A stretch of DNA of 64,000 nt from Corynespora cassiicola. Its lineage: Eukaryota; Ascomycota; Dothideomycetes; Pleosporales; Corynesporascaceae. The notes beneath the pieces were generated by a model. The model was given only the letters and a program-made list of their open reading frames with translations. It made no database searches and was not told the origin of the DNA. Position numbers and translations under genes: made by a program. The stretch covers positions 62,001 through 126,000 of the forward strand of contig JAEUWY010000018.1 of the NCBI GenBank assembly GCA_022059125.1. The letters are read 5' to 3'. Positions 24,562 to 35,592 of this stretch are shown here, one piece after another; positions within the stretch are counted from its first letter, which is position 1, and every line of letters begins with the position of its first letter.

Positions 24562-25190
24562 AAAAATATAATTACCTGAGTTTATACAACTAGGACCTTT
24601 GGTTTGGAATCAATAAGAGACACGACCTTGCCGTTATTTCTTTGAAGAATCTCAGCGTATAGCTTGGTAGAATCGCCTTCAGAAAAACAACCTATAGCCT
24701 GTGAGATAGAGGAGGAAGATTTCTTAACGTCGTGGACTAAGTTGGGTTACGGATAATTGAAGACATAGTCTGCACCGTAGTTTTTAACCAAATTAAAAAA
24801 GTGCCGTAATGCAGTAGTAACAAGCGTGAACCTAGCCTTCTTAGTAAGCTGAATAATAAAAAGTTCTTCAGTCAAAAAGCCTGCATAGATGAAAATAGCT
24901 AATGGTTTATTGTTTTCTCTCTTTTATTTTACCTTGTAAGCCTAAAGAACTCCTAGATAGACATTAAGCGCCTGCACCGTAGTAACTTCTGAGACACCAC
25001 ATATAGATGCTTCTTCATGGCTTATCTTTTCCGGAACCCTCCAGACAAGGTCCTCGTCAGCCTTCACATACTCTGCAAAGCACCCGTGCTCTTTGCCAAC
25101 ACCGCTCTGTACGAATCTGGCGACCCGATCGCCGACTTTCCACTTCCATGACGTAGTGTTCTCTAAGTTGACCACAACTGTAGCGAAGGC
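24562..25190 (-). pseudogene. Zinc-type alcohol dehydrogenase / enoyl reductase (ToxD-like) remnant
   Basis: Pieces in consistent order on the minus strand. 25175-24942 encodes KVGDRVARFV, GCFAEYVKADEDLVWRVPE and SHEEAS, matching the MDR superfamily catalytic-domain edge. After a stop, about 24920-24770 reads KPLAIFIYAG, IQLTKKA and LVKNYGADYVFNYP, the Rossmann part with the typical LGAD-VFDY block. About 24690-24575 gives DSTKLYAEILQRNNGKVVSLI. The first 60 or so residues and the C-terminal third are missing, and stops separate the pieces. Family relatives act as stand-alone or PKS-partner reductases. Probably a dead tailoring gene of the isocyanide locus, but membership is inference. Confidence 0.65.
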
Positions 25191-25955
25191 CTAGCTAGTA
25201 AGACTGCGTGGTGTAGCTAAAAATCAACAATTTTGCAATTGATCGGATTCAGCGCTGTCCAAACAACCTTGAAAATGATTTTTTTGTGTGAGGCGAGAGG
25301 TTCATCAATCTCTCCAGCCTTTACACCTTGTCCCAGGGATTCGCCTAAAAGTAGATTGACAGATCAATTGAAAATATTACGATATGCGAAAATTGCCTTT
25401 GAGATAGTAAAACGAATTTGCAACAGTAAAGTAACGTTCCAGCAACTTATTGGACTTTGTTGTAGTTTATATACCTAGCTAGCTCTGTTTAAATAAGCTG
25501 CCTCTGATAAGCGAACAGCTCTACCGCCTTTCTGGCAAGCACATAGAGTAGCTCTTCGTAACCATGCTAGTGTTCTAATTGTTAGACAAAAGGAAGGCCG
25601 AGATAGAGCATAAAGTACAGTACATCAAGTTAAAATATACTTGCTAGCTTTAGATCTCAGAGAATTACTAGCGTTAACCTAAGACAATTCTTAATGATAT
25701 TTGAGATATGAGAAAATCTCTCACCAGGCGCCCATGTGGAGAATGTCCACAATAGCATATAGTTTTCTCGGTTGTGTTCCGTTTTTCGCTTTGTGTGTTT
25801 GTACATGGTGATTAGACCACTAGTCCTAATTAGTCAAAAGGCAAGGTGGCGCACTTTAGGCAGCAGTGGTAGCGACACGCCATCTCAAAGTATTTAATCT
25901 ACCCAGCCAATCTATAAACTGGACACTACTACTTGCATCGTCAACAAAACCCGCT
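25191..25955. other. Intergenic, no gene recognised
   Basis: Moderately AT-rich spacer with scattered short frames. The last 100 bp before the PARG gene presumably contain its promoter. Confidence 0.45.
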
Positions 25956-26771
25956 ATGCTCGACCTCGCAACTCGCCGCGCACATTGCGAAGACACAATA
26001 TCACGCTCTCCATTGATAGCCAGTACCACGCCAGGAGCTTCTCTCACCAGCACCAAAATCACCTCTCAGCTCCCCCCTCTCAGTCCACAACACCCATCAT
26101 TTCCATCTCTGACCCTCGCTCCCATCACAGTCCATAATAGCGACTCTTTCGCCCTCGCACGCAATCTCCCCCCAAGCAAAGGCGCAATCGGTGTTCTCAA
26201 CTTGGCAAATGACCAAGAACCAGGAGGCGGCTGGCGCTATACGCTCTCCTTTACGCAAGAGGAAGCATTGTGCTACTCCTCGACGCTGTACCCAACTCTG
26301 AAGTCGGAATGGTATCCCTGGCCAAACAAAGGTCCAGGTTCGTGTGCAGGTGTCTTTTCCCCGGGCGTCGTGGTTTTTAAAGATACGCTGGACAATGGGC
26401 TCGTCGATTTGCCAGTGGAGGAAAGATGTGTCGTGTCCGTTATAACGGTCGCTGCGCCCTGTGCGCCGCAGCTGACAACCGATGGGAATGGCTTCGCTTC
26501 TGAGAGTGAGCTTGAGGATCTGCGTGAGAGAATCTTACTGACGCTGAGGATGGCGGCGGCAAATGGGGTTACAAAGTTGGTGCTTGGAGCTATGGGATGT
26601 GGTGCATTTATGTGTCCACCTAAGGCTGTGGCTGAAGAGATGAAGAGGGCCATTAACTTGGATGAGTTCAAGGGATGGTTTGAAATTGTAACTTTTGCTG
26701 TGTACGCTGCCGGGCTGGCTGGAAAAATCAACTTAAAGGTATTTAAGGATGTCTTTGAAAACCAACTATAA
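25956..26771 (+). CDS. Microbial-type poly(ADP-ribose) glycohydrolase (PARG-like)
   Basis: 271 aa, single exon. Residues 83-103 show NLANDQEPGGGWR followed by QEE, the PARG signature GGG-x8-QEE with catalytic glutamates at about 102-103; the next residues, ALCYSSTLY, also fit the family. Downstream VISVITVAAP-like and GAMGCGAF blocks are the macrodomain-fold core. The frame is open back to a GTG at 25866, but the first ATG is at 25956 and starts with LDLATRRAHCEDT, the usual N-terminal helix, so that start is chosen. The enzyme would remove ADP-ribose chains from proteins, in nucleus or cytosol. Length matches bacterial and fungal short PARGs. Confidence 0.88.
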   Translation: MLDLATRRAHCEDTISRSPLIASTTPGASLTSTKITSQLPPLSPQHPSFPSLTLAPITVHNSDSFALARNLPPSKGAIGVLNLANDQEPGGGWRYTLSFTQEEALCYSSTLYPTLKSEWYPWPNKGPGSCAGVFSPGVVVFKDTLDNGLVDLPVEERCVVSVITVAAPCAPQLTTDGNGFASESELEDLRERILLTLRMAAANGVTKLVLGAMGCGAFMCPPKAVAEEMKRAINLDEFKGWFEIVTFAVYAAGLAGKINLKVFKDVFENQL

Positions 26772-27801
26772 TTATGATGTTCTAATACACCTCTTTTTAA
26801 GAAAAAAGCACACTATAAACCAAGTATAGTAAGACAATATAAAAAAATTGGAAAAAGTTCAAATTTCTAAGTTTTAATAGTTTCTATGCTTAACTAGCTA
26901 TTACTCTACTACGCTGGTAGTGTATTACTTTTTTATCACAGAACGTTTTACAAAAACTGTTTTTGTAAAATTCTTCTAAAAAGCAAAGCTAGATGTCAGT
27001 CGCTGTTTGAGGCTGGCTTACTCGACCTCGGCCCGTGGCATAGAAAAGAAAGAGGTATCGAGTGCCCCAAAGTCTTCTTCCAAGAAGTAGCCGTATTAAG
27101 TTGGCACTGTTGAAGACTTGTCATCCGTATCATAGAGGGCTGAAACAAGGTACTGCAACTTCGGAACCCGGGTACGCGCATCGTCTCCAGCCAACAAGAA
27201 CTTCCAAGAGTCGATTAGAGTCCTCAATCCACCTGAAAGTCGCAATTTAATTCCAAAAATTGCGATTGATGTTGAATTGGTCGATTATTTATTGGCAAAG
27301 CTGTCTTGGAGAATATTGTGGCCGTTGGTATAGCGATTCATGATACAGCAGTTCATGTAGCCATTCATGGACTTGCCATCCGAGTGAAAAGGGGAGGGAC
27401 CGTCAGGCATCTTGGACCGGGGCCAATACATGAGCGAAGGATCGAAAACCCGCTGTTACTTTCGGCCGAGAAAGCTCAAGGATGACTGTTAAAGCAGAGT
27501 AAGGAGCTTGAATGAGGCAATTCAGGAGTGCATAGTCGGGACGGTGGTAGCTTAGCGTAAGATTGTTCGATACATAGATAAGCTGGTTTCCAACCCTCAG
27601 TGAGTGAACGTCGTTCAATATTGTGGCGGATCCTCCTTGTCCTATCTATCTTCTGCACAGAAACTTCCCAACTATTCGGTCTCCAGCAGAGTACAGAAGA
27701 TGCGTCACGCTGCAGGCCAATATATGAGGCTGCCAACCTCCACGACCAATTGCGCATGCCGAGAGGTTGTTACAAGACCAAAGACGCTATAAAATTGCCT
27801 C
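26772..27801. other. Intergenic, no convincing gene
   Basis: About 1 kb. Several overlapping frames of 60-95 codons on both strands show no motif, and none has supporting splice signals. Base composition is ordinary, without RIP bias. Confidence 0.45.
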
Positions 27802-28269
27802 ATGCTACAAAGGGGCATGGTCCAAAGTATTGACCCTCGACTGACTTTACCTAATCGTAGAGCTGGTCATGGGACTTTGCTAGGATTAATGTCGATCGAT
27901 TTCCACGACAACCCTGGAAACGAAACTGTAAATGAGATCATCTTGAGAAAATGGCTCGCCAATGCTGGAGTGATGCTGGTGGACTGTTTTAATGTTGTGA
28001 TGTCGAACTTTTTGGTACAAATCATTGTGCGTACACCCACAAAAATAGCAGAGCCAGCGCCAACAATGGCGATACTTGGCTTCTTCAAGGGCATTTTCAC
28101 TTCGTATCGATCACAGGTAGGTGATGACATAGTATTGCGAGAAGTATGCAGACACTACCTAGCAGCAAGGGTTTTTGATGACCCAATCAAGCAACAAGAC
28201 AGGCAAAAGAAGGCAATTTTAGCCAAGCTTGCTTCGCTGTCCGATGATAGATTATCAGGCGGCAGGTAA
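27802..28269 (+). CDS. Uncertain ORF of 155 codons, possible gene fragment
   Basis: Open frame from an ATG in poor context to 28269. The first third (DPRLTLP ... GTLLGLMSIDFHDNPG) loosely resembles the last strand-helix of fungal PI-PLC X-domain-like proteins, where a D-F/P turn follows a short hydrophobic strand. The rest (residues 60-155) is not recognised. There is no upstream part of a PLC fold within 600 bp. It may be the tail of a decayed gene or simply an open frame. Confidence 0.25.
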   Translation: MLQRGMVQSIDPRLTLPNRRAGHGTLLGLMSIDFHDNPGNETVNEIILRKWLANAGVMLVDCFNVVMSNFLVQIIVRTPTKIAEPAPTMAILGFFKGIFTSYRSQVGDDIVLREVCRHYLAARVFDDPIKQQDRQKKAILAKLASLSDDRLSGGR

Positions 28270-28375
28270 GCGCTGGATGCAGGACCGCACTGCCTATAGG
28301 ACGGCTAAAAGAGTGGGCGCAGGTAATCCAACCAAGCCTGGGGCTTAGACCAGCATGAAGATGCTAAATCTTACT

Positions 28376-28524
28376 CTACTATGGCCCACCCGAGAGGAGG
28401 CCGCGGATCAGCTCTCACGATGGACCGAGCGCCTACCTGAAAGGAAAGCGACTAAACTAGATTAATTGCGCTTGGCGGCGGAGGAGGCCTGATCCGCGGC
28501 GTCCTCTCGGGTGGGCTATAGTAG
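28376..28524. repeat. Hairpin: 36-bp inverted repeat with 77-nt loop
   Basis: Left arm 28376-28411 and right arm 28489-28524 are reverse complements with 2 mismatches in 36. The arms contain CCCACCCGAGAGGA and CCGCGGATCAG. They are much more GC-rich than surrounding sequence and do not lie in a supported gene. It could be a small non-autonomous transposon end pair, a structured RNA, or a regulatory cruciform. Confidence 0.85.
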
Positions 28525-28779
28525 GCTTGTGGTCTCCATGTGTGACCGCGAAGCTGTTTGACAGGACTGAGGTCAATATTTCTCCTTTATGCACACCCAA
28601 TTCTTGGAGTGCTTCCGCCCCAGCTCATCCATCTTCGTGGCAACGCTGTTGAAAGACATGCCGGTCCCTGTTTCTTTGGTTGCGCCTTCTCTTTCAATGA
28701 AGAGCATCTCTGGCATATTAGCTCCAAGAAGTCATTGGAAAACCCCGAGTATGATGCGTTAAACTTGCGCGACGCAACA

Positions 28780-31000
28780 TCCTTTAGAGTCTTTTGGATG
28801 AACGCAATTGGGCATGCTGTGGTAGAGCTCGGCGTTGGCGTCGTGGAGGGGCGATATTGTGGCTTAGCATGTGTAGAGCAGGTGTACCAGCGTTGGGCGT
28901 TGAGACTGCTAGTGTCATCTAGACCCTCGAGACAAGTGGCCCCACGTCACCGTCGAGAAGGGGCAATATTACGGCTCAGCAGGCTGAAGAAAGTTAGCCT
29001 CCAAGTTGTGTAGTACATTCTGGACCTCGAGAACAGGGTCCCGGATCTCTCAACAGCGTGTGATTGGGCAGGCTGCTGTGGTGCCTGGCGTGTCCGTCTC
29101 GGAGGAAAACATGAGTCAGCGCCACTGAAATCGCCCAATTGTGTGTGACGAAGGAGGCTCAATGAAGTTCAAGAAAAGCCACCCGGACCTCTCGTGAACG
29201 CGTGATTGGGCGTGTTGCGGTAGAGCCCAGCGTGGCTGGCACCTTCGGCAGTGGCTCAGACGTTCAGTGGTTGAATGCGATTGGCAACCATGTACCAATG
29301 CAAAGCCCTCTGCAAGGCCCTATATCAGACTCCACAAGATAGCGCGCTGAAGATCTTGGAGGTGTGCGATCGAGTATTCAGGGCGAAGGCCTAGTATCGC
29401 AATTGGGAGCAACGACATTACGGCTCAGCGGCTTGGATTTGTTGCATAGCCTCAATGCGCGGCTTTCGACACAGCCTCAAAGAAGAGCTCTTGAAAGCGC
29501 ACTCCAAAGTTCTTGAAGATGTATGATTGGATGTCTGGAAGAAGGACCTCACGTAGTGAACTTGGAAGGCAGCATTAGGGCTCAGCAACTCAAAGTTCTG
29601 CATAGCCTCAAGCCCCACATTGTAGCACGGACCCGATGAAGTCTCATGAAGAATGACCCCGAATTCCTCAAAGACGTATGATTGGATATGTGAAAGAAGT
29701 ATCTCAAGTAGCGAGCTTGGGGAGGCAACATTACGGCTCAGCAGCCGGAGCTTGTTGCATACTGCACCTGTGTGGCGGTGACACAGCCCCAAGCAGGAAC
29801 TTACGAAAGAGCAACCCGTAGTTGTTGAAGCTGCGTGATTGGATATACTGGGTCCGAGTCGCACTTGGCACTTCGCAACACGCGGCGACGCCGTGCAGCA
29901 GTCTTGCGCAGCCCTTTGCCTAAGCCAATTCGAGCATCACAATCCTTGATGCATTCTGGCTCCATCAGGCGACTGCTGCCTAGACCGTCCACAGCTACAG
30001 CGCCTGCCGCTCGTGCTCTCGCCACCCATAGGCATCGGCCGCGTGGCCTGCTGGCCATCCAGCGCAATTCTCTTGCCTTGAATGTGTTGTGTAGCATGTG
30101 GCGCAAGAGCGAGTAGTAGGCACCTGTACCTTCTATAGAGTCGGACGTCATCACAGCTTGGCAGAGATGGATGGGAACAAGCACGGACCCATTGAGAGCT
30201 GCAACAGCCATCGATGAATTCCGACCTTGAGAGGCAGATGCACACAAGGGGTTGCATAGGGGGCAGACTTTGCATTGACAGCCGCAGAGACGATCTGATT
30301 ATTCCAGTGTCCTGCGGTGGTGCCGTGAGTGAGAGGAGCACGAGGATGCTTAGAACGGTGGCCGCGTCCAATTCAGTCATAGAGCACTGAAGTGTTGTAA
30401 CGAGACTGCATACACGTACAGAATGCCCGTCGCTGGCAACATTCATGCCTCCTCGGTAACGGTTAGGGCCCATTGCATTCATAAACTGCTGAAGAACGTT
30501 GGTTCGAGTTGGACGCCATCACGGCTCAGCAATGACGGGCTTACCAGATTCAATGAGGTCGCCTCAGAAAGTGAGGCAAACCTTCTACAGACAGAAGCTC
30601 AATTGAGGATTCTTCGATCAGGTGAAGCGCCATCACGATTCGACAAGGAGTGAATATGTGATACAGACCTTTAATTCAACGCTAGAAACGGGAATCAGAT
30701 GATATTCTGCTTGGCAGGTTCCGACACGGACGAAGGTTGAGGTGAGTGAGACCGACCCCAGCCTTACCTGGGACCTGCCTTAGGGGACGGTTGGGTAACC
30801 CTTCATTAATGAGCTGCTGGAGAATGTTCAGCCGTCAGTGGATCAGCTTCTCGTTGGCACGGTTTCACACGATTTTGCGCAGACTGAATTTTTTTTTTCA
30901 GTGAAAGTAAGGCTCCGGGAATGTTCTGGGCCAGCTAGACCCCTAAGGATCGATCCATTGGGTGCAGCGTCATTACGGCTCAGCAATGGGAGAAGTCGTC
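28780..31000. repeat. Degenerate interspersed repeat family, units about 112 and 157 bp
   Basis: The decamer ACGGCTCAGC occurs exactly at 28971, 29420, 29733, 30521 and 30975, with degenerate forms at 28859, 29577 and 30635. Spacings are close to 112-114 (or multiples: 449, 340) and 156-157. A second landmark, GTGATTGG or GTATGATTGG, recurs near 28803, 29050, 29202, 29530, 29688 and 29834. The best-preserved pair of units is 29420-29733. Read on the minus strand, these give similar peptides of the form ILL-HIQSYVFEEFGV and LL-DIQSYIFKNFGV but in shifted frames, as expected from a 157-bp period. No intact gene spans the block. Confidence 0.6.
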
Positions 31001-31866
31001 ACGGACCCCATGGTGCTCAAGACTTGACTGATGGGGCCGCCTTTTAGAATTGGATGCAAAAGTGCAGAGCGGTAGAGTAGACTAGCTTCTCATTGGCAGG
31101 CCACGGCACGAGCCGGTGAACGGAGGCAGAAGTATGCCTTGCACCGGATCCTTATTTCCGGCAATTAAGCTAAAAAACGATCAAGACCGTAATAATAGCC
31201 TAATGGCTTTTGATCCTGCGAGTCGACTTTGCGCCAGGCGAGGCCCAAAGATCAGCCCCACGTTCACTATTCCCGTTTCCCCGCTGCCTGGTGGCCGGTG
31301 TCAGCCCCGAAGATCTTGACCGAGGACATTGCAATTTTCATTGATATTGCCTTCGCAAGTGCGAAAATGCAGATGAGACAAAAAAATATTCTTCTGATTG
31401 GCAGGCTTTAACAAAAAGCAAGGATAAGGCCGACGGGGACAGCACAGCCCGGATCCTGGATGAGAGGCGGTGCCCCCGTGGGCGAGTAGGTAGATCAAAA
31501 TAACGACATATGTACAGTACTCCGTCGTAGCGGCGTTGGGTTGACGTTGATGACTGTCGTTCGAATCCATTTCAAATGTGATGATTCTTGATGGCAGTAC
31601 GCTGCTTCTTCAACATGGTCGAAAAACAGTTCTGAGCTCCCTTACATGTCGATCGGGCAGGGGTATCAGCGCACTTGGGATGCGCAAACTAGGCAACAAC
31701 GCTGACCTCTCTCGTAGTTCGCTGGAATTGTTCGCATGGCTCGTCGCATCCAGTGAGCGAGAAATACATCTGCGGCGCGCAACGCGGTGTGGTGAACTAG
31801 CCCGTAGATCAACAACCTTGGCTGTGCGCTGAATGTACGCCGAAGTATTGCTGTTGCATGATCAGC
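31001..31866. other. Intergenic, no gene recognised
   Basis: Downstream flank of the SNF2 helicase gene. Frames of 60-90 codons on both strands without motifs. Confidence 0.4.
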
Positions 31867-34800
31867 TCAAGTTTCATCTTGCCGAAGAACTTGTCCTACC
31901 AGGGAGTCGTGCATCTTATTCTTTTGAAACCCCCCACCGGCAAGTGCTCTTTTCATCTTCTGCCGGTTGAGCACATCACTCTATCATCCGTACGTCAGCC
32001 AATCGTAGCGCAAATAGGACAGATCTGATCATGTCTTACCTGCTCAATTGAGCCTTTCATGAGATACCGCACGCAGATGACTTGCTTCGTCTGTCCTATG
32101 CGCTGCGCTCGTGCCATGGCTTGCATTTCGGTGAATGGATTCCACTGAGGCTCAAGAAGATAGATGCGTGACGCGATTGTCAAGTTCAAGCTGTTCTCGT
32201 TAGCATAGTCATGGTTGCAGTTTTCAAATGCGTGCACAAACCCTTCTGCCCCTGTCCCCAATGTCATTAACAAGATGTTGGGCCCAAAAAAGGACTTGTA
32301 CTCTTTCAGAACCTTCAATCTCTGTTTGAGGCTCAAGCTGCCGTGAATGATGCTGTGCCTCAGTCCAGCTCGCTGGAGCAGTCCAGATGCAAGATCGAGA
32401 GTCTTCTTCCAAGATGAAAATACGATGCTGATGTCTAGTTAGCTATAGACTGGAAAATCAAAGGAATGCGACAATACCATTTGTGCCGGGGCTCTCTTTG
32501 TATGTCGTCCAACAGAGCCAGTAATTTCGAAGGGTATTCGTCCGGAATTTCCTCCACCGCCAGAACGGGAGCATCTGCTCCGATGTGGTTCGCGAATTCT
32601 GGTGGGCTTTTGCCCGATGCGCAAAGTCGACAATTCTTCCGTTTGTCCAAGCACTGCGGCAGGCAACTGCGGCATACAAGGTGCTTACATGACGAGATAA
32701 GCACACCGCCCTCTTGCTCTCCAAATTTGTCGATGCAATTGATGGGTTGAGTGCAATTGGAGCACTCATTCTGTCCGAGCTGCTGCAAATACGACAAGAC
32801 TTCCTCTTCTGACGCTTGCAATTCGTTTTGCATCTTTTTTGGACCATTATTACAAAACAGGCGCAATTCATGAATTGACTGAAGTGTCGTAGAAACGACT
32901 TTTCCCCGAACCCCACTCACTGCCATCTGAATGTGCTTCTTGTAGTGTTCATACAGCTCATCATACCGATACCGCTCCTGTGTCGAAAAATCAAGGAGCC
33001 GCGGTTGCACTATGGGCTCAGGTAAAGCAAGGATATCCCTTGTGCGCCTTAGACAGACGGTCCTGAGAAGGATCTGAAGATTTCGAAATTGGCTTCCTCG
33101 TTCCGGCAATGTAGGGGCAATGATATGCTTACGGAAGACCGGCGCATTTTCCATATCGGGAACTCTGAGAAATGCGATCAGGCTGCCAAGGTCTTCAAGA
33201 CGGTTCTGTATTGGCGTTCCAGTGAGGCACCACCGACGCTGTGCTCGTAACTCGTGAATTGCCTTGAATTGCTGGGTTGTGCGGTTTCGAATCTTATGCG
33301 CTGTTCCACGCTTGTCAGAGAATCATCTGTCGGAGTCTAGATCTCAATACCTTCGTCTAGAACAATGCGGAACCAATAAACTCTCGCCAAAGGCGATGAA
33401 CCCTTCTTGAAATCTTTCCAGGCTGTCGCAAATGTAGTAAAGACGATGTCTCTTTCTCCCAAAAGCTGCGCTTCAGACTGTCTATCCCCACCAAGATGCT
33501 TGTGAAACGAAATTTTATGCGGATGAGTATGCCTATGAATGTCAGAACGGGCTGGAGAGCAAGGTCAGGGCGTTCCACTTGCATACGGATTTCATCAATC
33601 CAATTGTCAATCAAGACTGTGTCGAGGTTAATTGCTTTTGCTCTGACATGATTCTTTTTATAGGATGACACGCTTACCAGTGGATGGGACTATAATCAAG
33701 GTGGCCCGAGATCGGTTCTGGGCGTGAAGTGGCTCTATTGAGCTCGCTTGGTGGGTTGAAGCAAACTCGGCTGCTTCACCGAGGGAGCTAGCAATAGCAG
33801 ACAGTATCGTCAAGGATTTGCCGAGTCCCATATCATCCGCAATAATACCACCTCGGGCTTCGTGCGGTGTGGGAGCTTTCATTCTGGTTAAGATATGAAG
33901 AAATCTGCCACACAGTCAATTGAGCTGTTGAAGACTCCAACATTGATATCAGCATACTCTGTCTCTCCAGACACTCGTCTTTCACGCCAGAATGTCAATT
34001 GCTCTGGAGGTCGGTCACTCTCTCGCTGGACAACGAAATCCAGGGCCGTCATCTGATGTCTATAGATCATGTTAGTCGAAGACCAACCTGCGCACAATAC
34101 AATGTTCATACTTCATGAGCTCACTCTTAATCAGGTTAGTGTCAGTGCGAATTTCGTGCAGAATATTTTTATGCGATAGAGAGTCCAATATAAGCTCCAC
34201 GTGGTCAGTGGAGGCTCCAGATGGTTTCGCATCGCTTTGAATAGAAGTGTCTGCGACCACGGTCGATACTTCATCCTCCATCGGCTCAGTTGCCACGTCG
34301 TCAAGATTCTCCTCGAAACCCTCCAGCTCCAGGATCTGAGGATTATAGTAGTCTTCGTTATCAAAGTGGTGGGCAGGATGTTGTAGGAAGATATTGGATC
34401 GCAGTAGGATGTCACCGACTCTGTCAGCGTGGTTCCTGCGGCTGTATACGCTCACATCTACAGCAAAGGTAGTGCTAATAGCTTGGCCTTGGGAGGATGC
34501 CCACCCTTTTCGTATTGTCTCCCATTGGCCTCGGTCTACTCGTGCCTGGAAATTGACCCCGAGATCAACAAGACGTCGGGCTTCACCGCAGAAGCTCTTG
34601 TCTAGTCGTGCAAATGCGTAGTTGGCATGCGATAGTTCGAAGTAGTCGCCTACTAACGAGACAGTGAGCAGGTCATTTGGTCCAAGTGCTCCAAGAATGG
34701 GCTGAGGTGCAAGATACCACCATGTTTGCCTTCGCAATTGCGCGTTCACATTGACAACCTGACAAAAGTTGTTAGACGAGCTCAGTCAATCTACTCTATT

Positions 34801-35107
34801 CCAGCCTTACCGAGCCAAGCAAGCATAATGGTTCGTTGGCCGGTACCGGGCTAAAACCCAACAGGCTTTCCTCGAGTGGCACGTGCTCTTCTTCTCCGAA
34901 TGGATATGTTCGTTTCAAGGTGTTCTGAGCGTAGTCTAGGCTTTGGTAGTGGTGCATGCCGTATCCATGGTCCCAAGGATTGATGGCCGGAGTTTGACTG
35001 TGGTGTCTGCCGTCAGTGTACTCCATGCCGTCAATGTACTCCATGCTGTAGTCGTGCTCCATGCGAGAGGTATATGCTTCGCTCGCAATGTCTCTCATGT
35101 CGCTCAT
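31867..35107 (-). CDS. SNF2-family helicase with embedded RING finger (RAD5/HLTF-like)
   Basis: Nine exons on the minus strand: 34811-35107, 34112-34758, 33958-34059, 33678-33883, 33583-33616, 33351-33532, 32478-33300, 32040-32427, 31867-31980; 2793 bp, 930 aa. Introns are 50-74 bp. Domains in order: an N-terminal region with a short MEY-x-DG repeat; SNF2 ATPase with Walker A DDMGLGKS (about 365-372), TLIIVPST, NWIDEI, DIVFTTFAT, DEAH (about 489-492, split by an intron) and LTGTPIQN; a C3HC4 RING (about 668-715, C-x2-C, CKHLVCRSC, CRLC); helicase C with VFSSWKKTLDLA, LMTLGTGAEG, QWNPFTEMQAMARAQRIGQ. Intron 33533-33582 needs a GC-AG pair (donor GCAAGT). Such proteins remodel chromatin or act in post-replication repair as ubiquitin ligases; which one is unclear, and no HIRAN domain is seen. 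Confidence 0.88.
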
Positions 35108-35592
35108 ACCATGGATGCGTTAAATGTCAGGAATGTACTCATTGCCGTATCTGTTTTCCAAGCCAAACCCAAGACCGCCCGACTGAAAGCAAGGCTACCG
35201 CCCCGAGATTGGGATGAAGGCCACCTTTGTCCAGCAACCGGCCCCTCACCTATCACGGATCACAGACGACTCACCGGTGCGACGCATTACTCGGGCTATG
35301 CAGGTGGTCAGATCGCAGTTGGGCATGTCGCAAGGCAGACGGACAGCGCCTTTCGGTTGACGCAATGTGGCAGTGCCTGGTCTGAGCGCAAAATTGCCGT
35401 CTTTCGGCTGCCACCTGCAACCTACTGCGTGCGTCTATGAGCACCAGGCGCAAAATATGGATAGATCAAGAGGCTGCCCGCTTTCCATCCGAGACCAGCA
35501 TCAATATCAGTTTCCTCCTGGTCCCCAAACGTGCCTGGCCAGGCGCGAACAGCTTTTGCACCACAGCGCCCGTCCAAAGTTAGCAAGCTGCC
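35108..35592. promoter_or_regulatory. Divergent intergenic region
   Basis: 485 bp between the SNF2 start and the small gene on the opposite strand, so it must carry both promoters. No clear TATA box was picked out. Confidence 0.4.

Noticed and set aside
29937..30482. 181-codon minus-strand frame
   Set aside because: Lies in the degenerate repeat block, overlaps other open frames of similar length on both strands, and has no recognisable domain or splice support.
33357..33671. Frameshift pseudogene interpretation of the SNF2 helicase
   Set aside because: A GC-AG intron at 33533-33582 restores the frame exactly and the total model is 930 codons plus stop, so no frameshift is needed.
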